The notes below the pieces were generated by a model. The model was not told the DNA's origin and made no database searches. It saw only the letters and a list, made by a program, of their open reading frames with translations. Shown piece by piece: positions 31,613 through 38,902 of a stretch of 64,000 nucleotides of DNA. The stretch comes from Microbispora rosea subsp. aerata. Lineage in GTDB: Bacteria; Actinomycetota; Actinomycetes; Streptosporangiales; Streptosporangiaceae. How positions within the stretch are numbered: the first letter of the stretch is position 1; every line of letters begins with the position of its first letter. The stretch is from NCBI RefSeq assembly GCF_014647835.1, contig NZ_BMPY01000020.1:58168-122167 (forward strand), read 5' to 3'. A program made the position numbers and the translations under genes.

Positions 31613-32383
31613 ATGGGAAGGTGCACGGTCCGTTTGGGCTCCCGCTTCGCCGGTGGGGTGCACCCAATGCCACCGCCTCCGCCTAACGATCAGCAAGCCG
31701 ACAAGGTATTCCGAGCCTGGCTCGATTGGGTCAACCGGAACGGCATCGTCGATCTGGCCGCCATGTGCGCCGCCAGTCGCTCAAAGCAGGTGGCTTTCCA
31801 ACGACAGAAGGTTGCCAGTGGCAAATCCACCTGGGGCAACGGCTCCTGTTTCGCCGTGGTGGAGGTCTTGCGGCACCGAAATGGCCGCTGGGAGGTGGTC
31901 CAGAAGCCTGGCTGGAGCCAGTACGAGTTCGCCCCAGAGGGCAAGGTCCACGCCGAGCGCAGCGCCATCTCGCAGGCCTACTCCGAAATCGGCGGCAACA
32001 TCGAGGCGGTGACCCGCATCTACGTCGAGCTCGCACCGTGCACGAGAAGAGCGATCAATCAGCACGACACCTGTGATACATGGTTGGCCACTATTGCGCC
32101 CAACGCGACGGTGATGTACTCCCACGACTACAGCAACGCCGGAATCGCGGAGTGGAAGAAGCTCAACGAGGCCATGGCGAAGGAGCCCGAGATCTATCAA
32201 TTCATCACAACCTTCGCCAACGCGGGAAATGCCCGGTTGTCCCACGACGGCTCTTACGTATCCTGGCAGGGTGACGACACGAGAGCGAAATACCACGAAA
32301 CGGCCCGTATCCTGATGGGTCTCCTTGAAAATCAGATGAATATAGTCGTCCCACTCGCGGCGGCAGCCCGCGTCGACAACTGA
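31613..32383 (+). CDS. stand-alone deaminase-fold protein (cytidine deaminase superfamily)
   Basis: Protein of 256 residues. The zinc/proton-transfer motif HAE is at 113-115 (KVHAERSAISQAY), and the second motif has a Pro-Cys at 142-143 (ELAPCTRRAI) with another Cys at 154 (DTCDTWL), a wider spacing than the usual PCxxC. The segment after it (NATVMYSHDYSNAGI) fits the strand/helix order of bacterial deaminases related to polymorphic-toxin and nucleotide deaminases. No secretion domain or immunity gene is visible, so a cytoplasmic role on nucleotides or nucleic acid is more likely; this is inferred. The ATG at 31613 follows AAGGGGGG by 6 nt and is preferred to a GTG at 31562. Confidence 0.65.
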   Translation: MGRCTVRLGSRFAGGVHPMPPPPPNDQQADKVFRAWLDWVNRNGIVDLAAMCAASRSKQVAFQRQKVASGKSTWGNGSCFAVVEVLRHRNGRWEVVQKPGWSQYEFAPEGKVHAERSAISQAYSEIGGNIEAVTRIYVELAPCTRRAINQHDTCDTWLATIAPNATVMYSHDYSNAGIAEWKKLNEAMAKEPEIYQFITTFANAGNARLSHDGSYVSWQGDDTRAKYHETARILMGLLENQMNIVVPLAAAARVDN

Positions 32384-32420
32384 CCGAAGGCGGACACGGT
32401 AGCCGCCGACACCACAGACC

Positions 32421-32465
32421 CCGGCCCGTCGGCCCGTCCACATCCCCGGACGTCAGGCGGGCCGG
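32421..32465. terminator. terminator-like inverted repeat
   Basis: CCGGCCCG at 32421-32428 pairs with CGGGCCGG at 32458-32465. An inner GTCC/GGAC pair lies in the intervening sequence. It is placed between convergent genes. Confidence 0.35.
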
Positions 32466-32487
32466 TAGCGCGGTAACAGACTCTCGT

Positions 32488-32619
32488 TCAGCAGGTCGCG
32501 GGACGCGGTGGGCCTTCTACCCGGCCGCTAACCCAATCGCCCCGAATGCGGGCGGCAGCTTTCACAGCGTCTACAACCACCGGACCCAGCTCTACGGAGA
32601 TAGGGCGGAAGTCCGCCAT
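32488..32619 (-). CDS. possible 43-aa protein
   Basis: An ATG frame of 43 residues (MADFRPISVELGPVVVDAVK, then AAARIRGDWVSGR) lies just downstream of the folate cyclo-ligase on the same strand. The residue mix looks protein-like, with an amphipathic middle, but no family is recognised and the ribosome site is weak. It may be a remnant or a chance frame. Confidence 0.2.
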   Translation of the reverse strand: MADFRPISVELGPVVVDAVKAAARIRGDWVSGRVEGPPRPATC

Positions 32620-32678
32620 TCACTCAGCTGCCGCCGTACCGATTGCAGTCAGATCTTCCCTTCGGCCTCGGTCGCTCG

Positions 32679-33395
32679 TCAATCGCGTTGACGGCGAGTG
32701 GCGAGCGCGGGAATCGCGTCAATCATCTCTTGAGGCAGACTGTCCCAGTAGAGACCACGAGGTCGGCGAGGCGGTCCGCATGCGATGACTTCGTCGGGCG
32801 TCACGATGAAATCGACGCGGAAATCATGGTCGGTCTCTGGTAAATCTCCAGCAACGACTTGCAAGGAATGCACCGTCGTCACGATCGTCGTGTCTGGGCT
32901 GATCAACCCAGCTTCGTGTAACAGCGCTACCTCGATATCGGAGTATCCGGCGCCCTTACCGAGCCGGACGCCTTGCCGGTTCACAGCGACGCTGCCGCAC
33001 ACGATCAGGTCAACCGGCCTCATCTGCTCTACATCGACTCTGCGTGCCACGGTTGCGGCGACCTTGCTGGACGCGGCATCGGTAACGGGCACCGTCAGCT
33101 CCGCTGGGTCGAGGAGGTAGAACGGCTGTGCTTCGGCCAGCTTGGGTACGGCCATGTAGACGAGCTTGCCTTCGGCCAGAGCCCGCGCCCGTACGGGAAG
33201 CTGCGCCTTGTCCGGGACGGCCTTGACAACCGCCGCCTCCCGCCAAATCGACAGCGTCGCGAGCAGTTCGGCCGCGGCCTCGGCTCCAGTGAATGCCGGG
33301 ATACGACCGCGAACGCCGGGTGGAACCACTTGCTCCTGTTCCAGCAGCGCCCACACGCGTTCCCGAACTTCTTGCTTGGCCCGGTCTTTATTCAC
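32679..33395 (-). CDS. 5-formyltetrahydrofolate cyclo-ligase family protein
   Basis: Protein of 238 residues that should convert 5-formyl-THF to 5,10-methenyl-THF using ATP. The N-terminus has the helical KQEVRERVWALLEQ pattern. The core shows KAVPDKAQLPVRARALAEGK, and the signature GVRLGKGAGYSDIEVALL, where GxxxGxGxGYYD is usual. The C-terminal HDFRVDFIVTPDEVI is typical. It is longer than the housekeeping enzyme (about 190 residues) and belongs to the divergent branch. GTG start at 33395 with AAGG upstream; it starts 12 bp after the stop of the XRE remnant, so the two were probably one transcription unit. Confidence 0.82.
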   Translation of the reverse strand: MNKDRAKQEVRERVWALLEQEQVVPPGVRGRIPAFTGAEAAAELLATLSIWREAAVVKAVPDKAQLPVRARALAEGKLVYMAVPKLAEAQPFYLLDPAELTVPVTDAASSKVAATVARRVDVEQMRPVDLIVCGSVAVNRQGVRLGKGAGYSDIEVALLHEAGLISPDTTIVTTVHSLQVVAGDLPETDHDFRVDFIVTPDEVIACGPPRRPRGLYWDSLPQEMIDAIPALATRRQRD

Positions 33396-33407
33396 AGTGA
33401 CAGCCTT

Positions 33408-34208
33408 TCAGGCGGCGACGAGCCTGAACAACCGATCCTGCACATCCCGAACAATCGGCAATTCTCGCCACTGCTGTAGCTCGCGGCCCGCATTGAACAC
33501 CACATTCAGCCCACCGCCGCCCCGTGTCATTTCGACAAGGTCGATGGCGGCATGGAGCGACGCTGTCGCCATTTCAAGGTCCTCTTGTCGAAGGCGAGCA
33601 AGAGCCAGGTTGCCGAGCACGATCGCATGGGACTTCGGACGATCCTGGAGGGACTGGGCAGCGTTTTCGAGCATCGATTCCGCCCGCTTGGCGTCGTTCA
33701 GGAGCAGATAGCACGATCCGGCAAGCCGGCCATACTGGGCAGGCGAGAACATCTCGATCGCTGCGTCTACCGGACTGATCTGCTCGAAGCACGTCTCGGC
33801 TTCGCCCAAAGCGTGTTCGCAGTCCGATCGCCGTCCAAGCATCGCGTACGCCTCGGCGGCGTGAAGCAGGCCGAGGCCCCGCATCACCAGGCTGCGATTT
33901 GCGGCGCGCTCGGCCGCTTGCAGGGCCAGGTCGAGCGCGACTTGCGGTTTCTTCTCCGTGTAGAGCGACACGAAGGCCATACGCAGGAGCGCATGCCCTT
34001 CGGCGACCCCATCCGGAATCTGCCTCGCTGCCGTTATCGCCTGAGCAAGGTAAGCGCGGGTGGTCGCGTGATCGTGTCGTTGGGATGCGTCCCAGACGAG
34101 TTGCCCCATAAGGGTCGCGGCTTCAACTTCGACGGTGCATAGCTCGCGCTGTACGAGGCTGGAAGAGGCATGCGTTCGGAGGAAGGCCACCTGGTCGAAG
34201 TAGGAAGA
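33408..34208 (-). pseudogene. XRE-family regulator remnant: TPR-like sensor without its HTH
   Basis: About 265 residues, from SSYFDQVAFLRTHASSSLVQ to the stop, read as the helical repeat domain of long XRE regulators of actinomycetes: ALDLALQAAERAANRSLVMR, AEAYAMLGRRSDCEHALGEA, and the typical end VVFNAGRELQQWRELPIVRD. The normal N-terminal helix-turn-helix is missing. The frame stays open upstream to 34448, but that part runs antisense to a DUF397-like gene and is Pro/Arg-rich with no HTH. The break near 34208 touches the start of that gene. Inference: deletion or rearrangement removed the DNA-binding part. An internal start (MGQLVWDASQ) could still give a headless protein. Confidence 0.55.
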
Positions 34209-34217
34209 AGGGATGAG

Positions 34218-34509
34218 ATGACCGACCTGTACGCGCGCGACCTGACCGGGGCGCGCTTCCGCCGGCTGTGCGGCGGCAACCAGCAGGAACAAGAGCAGGA
34301 GACCTGCGTCGAGATCGCAGCGATCCCCGGCACGGCGGACGCGTTCGCCCTGCGGGACAGCAAGAACCCCGACGCCGGCGAAGGAGGCCCTGGCCACTGG
34401 CCTGGACGTGCAATGGGGCATCTGGCTGCGCGGCGGCCGCTTCGTCACCTGCGCCGTCGTCTGCTGCTCCCCGAACCGGGACGCCGCCCACCGCTGCCCT
34501 ATCAGTTGA
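34218..34509 (+). pseudogene. DUF397 gene remnant, frameshifted
   Basis: ATG at 34218, preceded by GGAAGAAGGG, encodes MTDLYARDLTGARFRRLCGG, then ETCVEIAAIPGT and FALRDSKNPDAGE. This matches the DUF397 layout (C-V-E-V-A near the middle, then RDSKNP), but the expected ending (FTxxEWxAF) is absent. From about 34380 a different frame gives protein-like sequence to a TGA at 34507 (EALATGLDVQWGIWLRGGRF, then VTCAVVCC). That looks like the end of another small gene joined to it. Such DUF397 proteins normally partner XRE regulators, consistent with the decayed XRE gene beside it. Confidence 0.5.
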
Positions 34510-34513
34510 GCTG

Positions 34514-34548
34514 CCCGCCTGCCGGACGCCCCCGTGACGGCAGGCGGG
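34514..34548. terminator. hairpin terminator between convergent units
   Basis: CCCGCCTGCCG and its exact complement, 11-bp stem with a 13-nt loop. It lies just after the DUF397 remnant and faces the FAD oxidoreductase gene. Confidence 0.5.
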
Positions 34549-34587
34549 TCCCGATGCCGCTCATTGCCCGACAGACATATTCACGAG

Positions 34588-34609
34588 TCAACCGGAAGAA
34601 TCCGGTTGA
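34588..34609. terminator. second hairpin, 9-bp stem and AGAA tetraloop
   Basis: TCAACCGGA-AGAA-TCCGGTTGA is a perfect stem. It lies 140 bp downstream of the oxidoreductase stop on the minus strand and may serve as its terminator. Confidence 0.4.
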
Positions 34610-34747
34610 ACCCGGCGCGGCTCTACCGCGATCCCGCGCCCCGGCCGCACGCGACCGGGCGTGGAGCGGCAGGTGCCGCCCTGATCGGGCGGCGCGGCGC
34701 GGGACCGTCAGACGCCGTCCAAGGCCGCGCGGCTGGGCTCGGGGCTG

Positions 34748-36271
34748 TCAAGCGTGGCCGAGGACGGCCATCGCGGCGTTGTGGCCGGGGATGCCGCTGA
34801 CGCCGCCGCCGCGCCGGGCGCCCGCGCCGCACAGCAGCACCCGCTCGTGCGCCGTCTCGACGCCCCACGGCCCGTGGTCGCCCTCCTCGCCGTACGGCCA
34901 GGACAGGTCGTGGTGGAAGATGTGGCCGCCGGGCAGGCCCGCCTCGCGCTCCAGGTCGAGCGGCGTCTTGGCCTCCAGGCAGGGCTCGCCGGAGGGGGCG
35001 CGCAGCAGGCAGTCCTCGATGGGCTCGGCGAGCACCGAGTTGATCGAGGCGAGCGTGCGGGCCACCGCCTCCTGCTTGGCCGCCGGGTCGGCGAACAGCC
35101 GCGCCGGCATGTGCAGGCCGAACAGCGTCATCGTGTGCGCCCCGGCCTCCCGCAGCTCCGGGCCGAGGATCGAGGGGTCGGTGAGCGAATGGCAGTAGAC
35201 CTCGGCGGGCGGCAGGTCCGGCACCTTTCCCCCGGCGGCCTGCGCGTACGCCGCGGCGAGCTGGTCGCGGCTTTCGTTGATGTGGAAGGTGCCGCTGAAC
35301 GCCTCGGCGGGGTCCACGGCGGGGTCCCGCAGCTTGGGCAGCCGCGACAGCACCATGTTGATCTTGAGTTGGGACCCCTCGGGCCGCTCGGGGGTCTCAC
35401 CGAGGAGCCGGGCGAGCACGGCGGGCGGCAGGTTGGCCAGCACCTTGTCCGCTGTCACCGTGTGCTCCGCGCCGTCGTCGAACGTCACCTCTCCCGTGTC
35501 CGGGTCGATGGCCAGCACCTCGGCCCCGGTGCGGATCTCGGCGCCGTGCCGCTGTGCGACCTCGGCGAGCTCGGTGGTCACCGCGCCCATGCCGCCGACC
35601 GGCACGTTCCAGTCGCCCGTGCCGTCGCCGATCACGTGGTAGAGGAAGCAGCGGTTGGCCAGCAGGTCGGCGGCCGGGTCGGCGAAGGTGCCGATGAGGG
35701 AGTCGGTGAGGACGACCCCGCGGACCGTGTCGTCGGCGAACCGTTCGGCCACGACCTCGCCGATGGGCCGTTCGAACAGGTCGCGCCACGCCTCGTCGTC
35801 CCCCACCACCTCGCGCAGCTCCGTACGGCCGCGCAGGGGTTCGAGCAGCGTCGGCGCGACACGCCGGGCGACGTGGCCGGTCATGGCGTAGAACCGTTCC
35901 CAGGCCGCCAGGTCGTGCCGTCCGCCGGTCACGGCCTCGAAGGAGGCCGCGGTGCGCGCGGCGTCCTCGTTGTCCACGAGCAGGCCGGTGTCGCCGACCG
36001 GCGTGTACGAGGCGAAACGGCGGCGGCGCAGTTCGAGGCGCAGCCCGAGGTCTTTGACGATCTTCGAGGGCAGCAGGCTCACCAGGTAGGAGTAGCGCGA
36101 CAGCCGCGCGTCCACACCGGGGAACGCGCGGGCCGACACGGCGAGGCCGCCCACGTGATCGAGGCGTTCCAGGACCAGCACGGCACGCCCGGCCCGGGCG
36201 AGGTAGGCCGCGGCGACGAGGCCGTTGTGCCCGGCGCCGGCGATGACGACGTCGTAGTGCGAGCGTGGCAT
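34748..36271 (-). CDS. FAD-dependent phytoene desaturase-like oxidoreductase
   Basis: Amine-oxidase/phytoene-desaturase family flavoprotein of 507 residues. The N-terminal Rossmann site reads VVIAGAGHNGLVAAAYLARA, then VLERLDHVGG. The end carries a second FAD segment (GVETAHERVLLCGAGARRGG, then SGIPGHNAAMAVL). Length and the GHNGL motif match the PYROXD2-like group rather than true carotenoid desaturases. No carotenoid genes are nearby, so the substrate is unknown. ATG at 36271 with GGGAG upstream; a longer frame would add a Pro-rich leader. It diverges from the pseudouridine genes across a 729-bp region with tandem repeats. Confidence 0.85.
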   Translation of the reverse strand: MPRSHYDVVIAGAGHNGLVAAAYLARAGRAVLVLERLDHVGGLAVSARAFPGVDARLSRYSYLVSLLPSKIVKDLGLRLELRRRRFASYTPVGDTGLLVDNEDAARTAASFEAVTGGRHDLAAWERFYAMTGHVARRVAPTLLEPLRGRTELREVVGDDEAWRDLFERPIGEVVAERFADDTVRGVVLTDSLIGTFADPAADLLANRCFLYHVIGDGTGDWNVPVGGMGAVTTELAEVAQRHGAEIRTGAEVLAIDPDTGEVTFDDGAEHTVTADKVLANLPPAVLARLLGETPERPEGSQLKINMVLSRLPKLRDPAVDPAEAFSGTFHINESRDQLAAAYAQAAGGKVPDLPPAEVYCHSLTDPSILGPELREAGAHTMTLFGLHMPARLFADPAAKQEAVARTLASINSVLAEPIEDCLLRAPSGEPCLEAKTPLDLEREAGLPGGHIFHHDLSWPYGEEGDHGPWGVETAHERVLLCGAGARRGGGVSGIPGHNAAMAVLGHA

Positions 36272-36493
36272 GGAGCGTTCTCCCGGGTCGTACGTATCTC
36301 GGTGTGGAAGATCGTGCTCGGGGTCGGGTGCGGGTCGTGTCGGCGGACGTGGGAGGGTCTCGTAGGGGGTGACGGACAAGACGGCGGCGGGCGGGCCCGG
36401 GTGGACGCCCGCAACTTATCGCAAGATCACTCACAAGACCCGGGCAGAATATGCCGAAGCGGACAATCTTCCGCTAACGCGAAAAAGCAAACC

Positions 36494-36853
36494 GAGCGAT
36501 CCGGAGGGGCGCGCCGCCGATCTGGACTGAGGAGCGCGCGGGAGCGAAGCGACCAAGCGCGACGAGGGAAGACGGCGGATGTGAGCGCCCCGATGGTGAG
36601 CGGGAAACACGAGCGATCCGGAGGGGCGCGCCGCCGATCTGGACTGAGGAGCGCGCGGGAGCGAAGCGACCAAGCGCGACGAGGGAAGACGGCGGATGTG
36701 AGCGCCCCGATGGTGAGCGGGAAACACGAGCGATCCGGAGGGGCGCGCCGCCGATCTGGACTGAGGAGCGAGTGAGGAGCTGCGAGGGGTGCGGCCGTGT
36801 TCTGGACTGAGGAGCGCGCGGGAGCGAAGCGACCAAGCGCGACGAGGGAAGAC
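36494..36853. repeat. 117-bp tandem repeat array in a divergent promoter region
   Basis: Two complete, identical 117-bp units (36494-36610 and 36611-36727) are followed by the first 45 bp of a third (to about 36772). A separate partial copy at 36801-36853 repeats the middle of the unit. Each unit ends with GGTGAGCGGGAAACAC; a close relative of that end (36958-36990) forms the leader just before psuG. A shorter, diverged piece (GCAGCGACCAAGCGCGACGA) is at 36901-36920. The unit length is 39 codons, so frames stay open through it, but no coding is likely. The preceding part (36272-36493) is ordinary spacer with the oxidoreductase promoter presumably inside. Confidence 0.85.
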
Positions 36854-37000
36854 ACGGCCTCAAGGCACCCCGAGCCGCCTCGCGGAGCGAGGCAGGGCAG
36901 CGCAGCGACCAAGCGCGACGAGGAGGCGTTTCATCGCGCGCCTCCGGCACGACCAGGCGGATGTGAGCGGCCTGACGGTGAGCGGGAAAACAGGAGAGAC

Positions 37001-37903
37001 ATGCGCGTTTCCGATGAGGTCGCCGAGGCGCTGGCCGCCGGTCGTCCGGTCGTCGCCCTGGAGTCGACCATCATCTCCCACGGGCTTCCCCAGCCCCGCA
37101 ACCTCGAGGTCGCCGTCGAGCTGGAGGACATCGTCCGGCAGGCGGGGGCCGTGCCGGCCACGGTGGCGGTGCTGGACGGCGTTCCCCGGGTGGGCCTGGA
37201 CAAGGACGGGCTGGAGCGGATCGCGACCGAGCCGGGGCTGCGCAAGCTCGGCTTCCGCGACCTCGCCCCGGCCGCCGCGCTCGGGCTGAGCGGCGCCACG
37301 ACCGTCTCGGGCACTTCGTTCCTGGCCGCCAGGGCGGGCGTGCGGGTGTTCGCCACCGGGGGTCTGGGCGGCGTCCACCGCGGCTGGACCACGGTGCAGG
37401 ACGAGTCGGCCGACATCGACACGCTCAGCCGCACCCGGATCACGGTCGTGTGCGCGGGGGTGAAGTCGATCCTCGACGTGCCCGCGACCCTCCAGCGGCT
37501 GGAGACCAAGCAGGTCACGGTCGTCGGCTACCGGACCGACGAGTTCCCCGGCTTCTATCTGCACAGCTCGGGCGAGCCGGTGGACTGGCGCATCGAGACG
37601 CCGCGGGAGGCCGCCGGCATCATGCGGGCCCAGGACGCGCTGGGCGGGCTGGAGACCGCGCTGGTCGTGGCCAACCCGGTCCCCGCCGACCTCCAGCTCG
37701 ACCCGGAGCTGCACGACCGGGTGCTCGCCGAGGGCCTGCGCGCCGCCGAGGAGCGGGGGGTCACCGGGCAGGCCATCACGCCGTTCCTGCTGGAATACCT
37801 GGTCGAGGGCACGGGCGGCGCGTCGCTGGAGGCCAACCTCGCGGCCGTACGCGGCAACACCCGCCTGGCCGCTGAGATCGCGGCCGCCTGGGCGGCCGGG
37901 TGA
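37001..37903 (+). CDS. psuG: pseudouridine-5'-phosphate glycosidase
   Basis: Enzyme of 300 residues that splits pseudouridine 5'-phosphate into uracil and ribose 5-phosphate. Characteristic segments: VVALESTIISHGLPQPRNLE, PATVAVLDG, the conserved ATTVSGTSFLAARAG, VFATGGLGGVHRG, VVCAGVKSILDVPATL and VVGYRTDEFPGFY. Size and motifs match the family throughout. ATG at 37001 with GGAGAG upstream. The stop overlaps the GTG of the downstream kinase (GTGA), giving the classic PsuG-PsuK pair for RNA-derived pseudouridine salvage. The gene leader is related to the 117-bp repeats upstream. Confidence 0.95.
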   Translation: MRVSDEVAEALAAGRPVVALESTIISHGLPQPRNLEVAVELEDIVRQAGAVPATVAVLDGVPRVGLDKDGLERIATEPGLRKLGFRDLAPAAALGLSGATTVSGTSFLAARAGVRVFATGGLGGVHRGWTTVQDESADIDTLSRTRITVVCAGVKSILDVPATLQRLETKQVTVVGYRTDEFPGFYLHSSGEPVDWRIETPREAAGIMRAQDALGGLETALVVANPVPADLQLDPELHDRVLAEGLRAAEERGVTGQAITPFLLEYLVEGTGGASLEANLAAVRGNTRLAAEIAAAWAAG

Positions 37904-38865
37904 GCGCTCTGCCGAGCGGTCCGCCGGCGAGCGGCCTGCTGGTGATCGGCGACGTGGTCACCGACGTCGTCGCGCTGCACGACGGCCCCGCGGTCACCGG
38001 CACCGACACGCCCGCGGACATCGCCTTGCGGCCGGGCGGCTCGGGGGCGAACACCGCCTCCTGGGCCGCCCGGCTCGGCGCCGACGTCCGCCTGCTGGCG
38101 CGGGCCGGGTACGACACCGGCGAGTGGCACGCGGCCGAGCTGGCCAAGGCGGGGGTGCGGCCGCACCTGCGGATGGACCCCGACCGGCCCTCGGCCGTCG
38201 TGATCGCGATGGTGGACTCCACCGGGGAGCGGTCGATGCTCACCAACCGCGGGGCGAGCGGCCACATCGGGGTCGGCGACTGGACGCCGGACCTGCTCGA
38301 CGGAGTCGGGCACCTGCACCTGTCGGCGTACACGATGTTCGCCGAGCCGGGCCTGGAGCTCGCGCGGCTGGCGATGCGCGAGGCCGCCGCGCGGGGCGTC
38401 CCGATCAGCGTCGATCCGGCTTCCCGCGGCCCGCTGCGCGACTTCGGCCCCGAGCGGTTCCTCCGGGAGACCGCCGCGGCGGACGTCGTGATCCCGAACC
38501 TGGAGGAGGCGCTGCTGCTCGCGGACGCCGCCGATCCCGAGGCGGCGGCCCGGACGCTCAGCGCCCACTACGGCACGGCGGTGGTCAAGCTGGGAGCCGG
38601 TGGTGCCGTCATGGCCCGCGATGGCCGTATAGTCGCCACAGCAGCCGCGCCCTCGGTGGAGGTGGTCGACTCGACGGGCGCGGGAGACGCGTTCGCCGCG
38701 GGATTCCTGGTCGCGACGATGGCCGGGAGCACCCCCGAGGAGGCCCTGCGGAAGGGCTGCGAGGCGGGGGCGGCGGCGGTCGCCCAGGTGGGCGGCCGAC
38801 CAAATCCTGGGAACTTTACCCTATTGACACCAATTGCTGGTTTGCGGCGTAAGCTGCACCATTAG
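37900..38865 (+). CDS. PfkB-family carbohydrate kinase, probable pseudouridine kinase
   Basis: Ribokinase-like enzyme of 321 residues, expected to phosphorylate pseudouridine for PsuG. The glycine-rich N-terminal motif GGSGANTASWAARLGA and the C-terminal catalytic signature DSTGAGDAFAAGF (base Asp in GAGD) are intact. GTG overlaps the psuG stop. Assignment to pseudouridine rests on this neighbour; ribose or another nucleoside is possible. The last 14 codons overlap what looks like a -35 element (TTGACA at 38824) for the next gene. Confidence 0.82.
   Translation: MSALPSGPPASGLLVIGDVVTDVVALHDGPAVTGTDTPADIALRPGGSGANTASWAARLGADVRLLARAGYDTGEWHAAELAKAGVRPHLRMDPDRPSAVVIAMVDSTGERSMLTNRGASGHIGVGDWTPDLLDGVGHLHLSAYTMFAEPGLELARLAMREAAARGVPISVDPASRGPLRDFGPERFLRETAAADVVIPNLEEALLLADAADPEAAARTLSAHYGTAVVKLGAGGAVMARDGRIVATAAAPSVEVVDSTGAGDAFAAGFLVATMAGSTPEEALRKGCEAGAAAVAQVGGRPNPGNFTLLTPIAGLRRKLHH
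38824..38855 (+). promoter_or_regulatory. putative promoter inside the end of the kinase gene
   Basis: Consensus TTGACA at 38824-38829 is followed by CGTAAG (18-bp spacer) or TAAGCT (20-bp spacer). The next gene starts about 50 bp downstream. Confidence 0.4.
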
Positions 38866-38902
38866 CAACATGCGTCACTCTCGGGAGGGTGCGGTCATAC
38901 CG

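Noticed and set aside
31613-32383. Reading the deaminase-like gene as a polymorphic toxin
   Set aside because: No secretion signal, no N-terminal delivery domain and no immunity gene next to it.
34754-36775. 673-aa plus-strand frame opposite the FAD oxidoreductase, running into the 117-bp repeats
   Set aside because: Antisense shadow; the repeat part stays open only because the unit is 39 codons long.
36494-36853. 117-bp repeats as a CRISPR array
   Set aside because: Units are contiguous and identical over their whole length, with no unique spacers and no cas genes.
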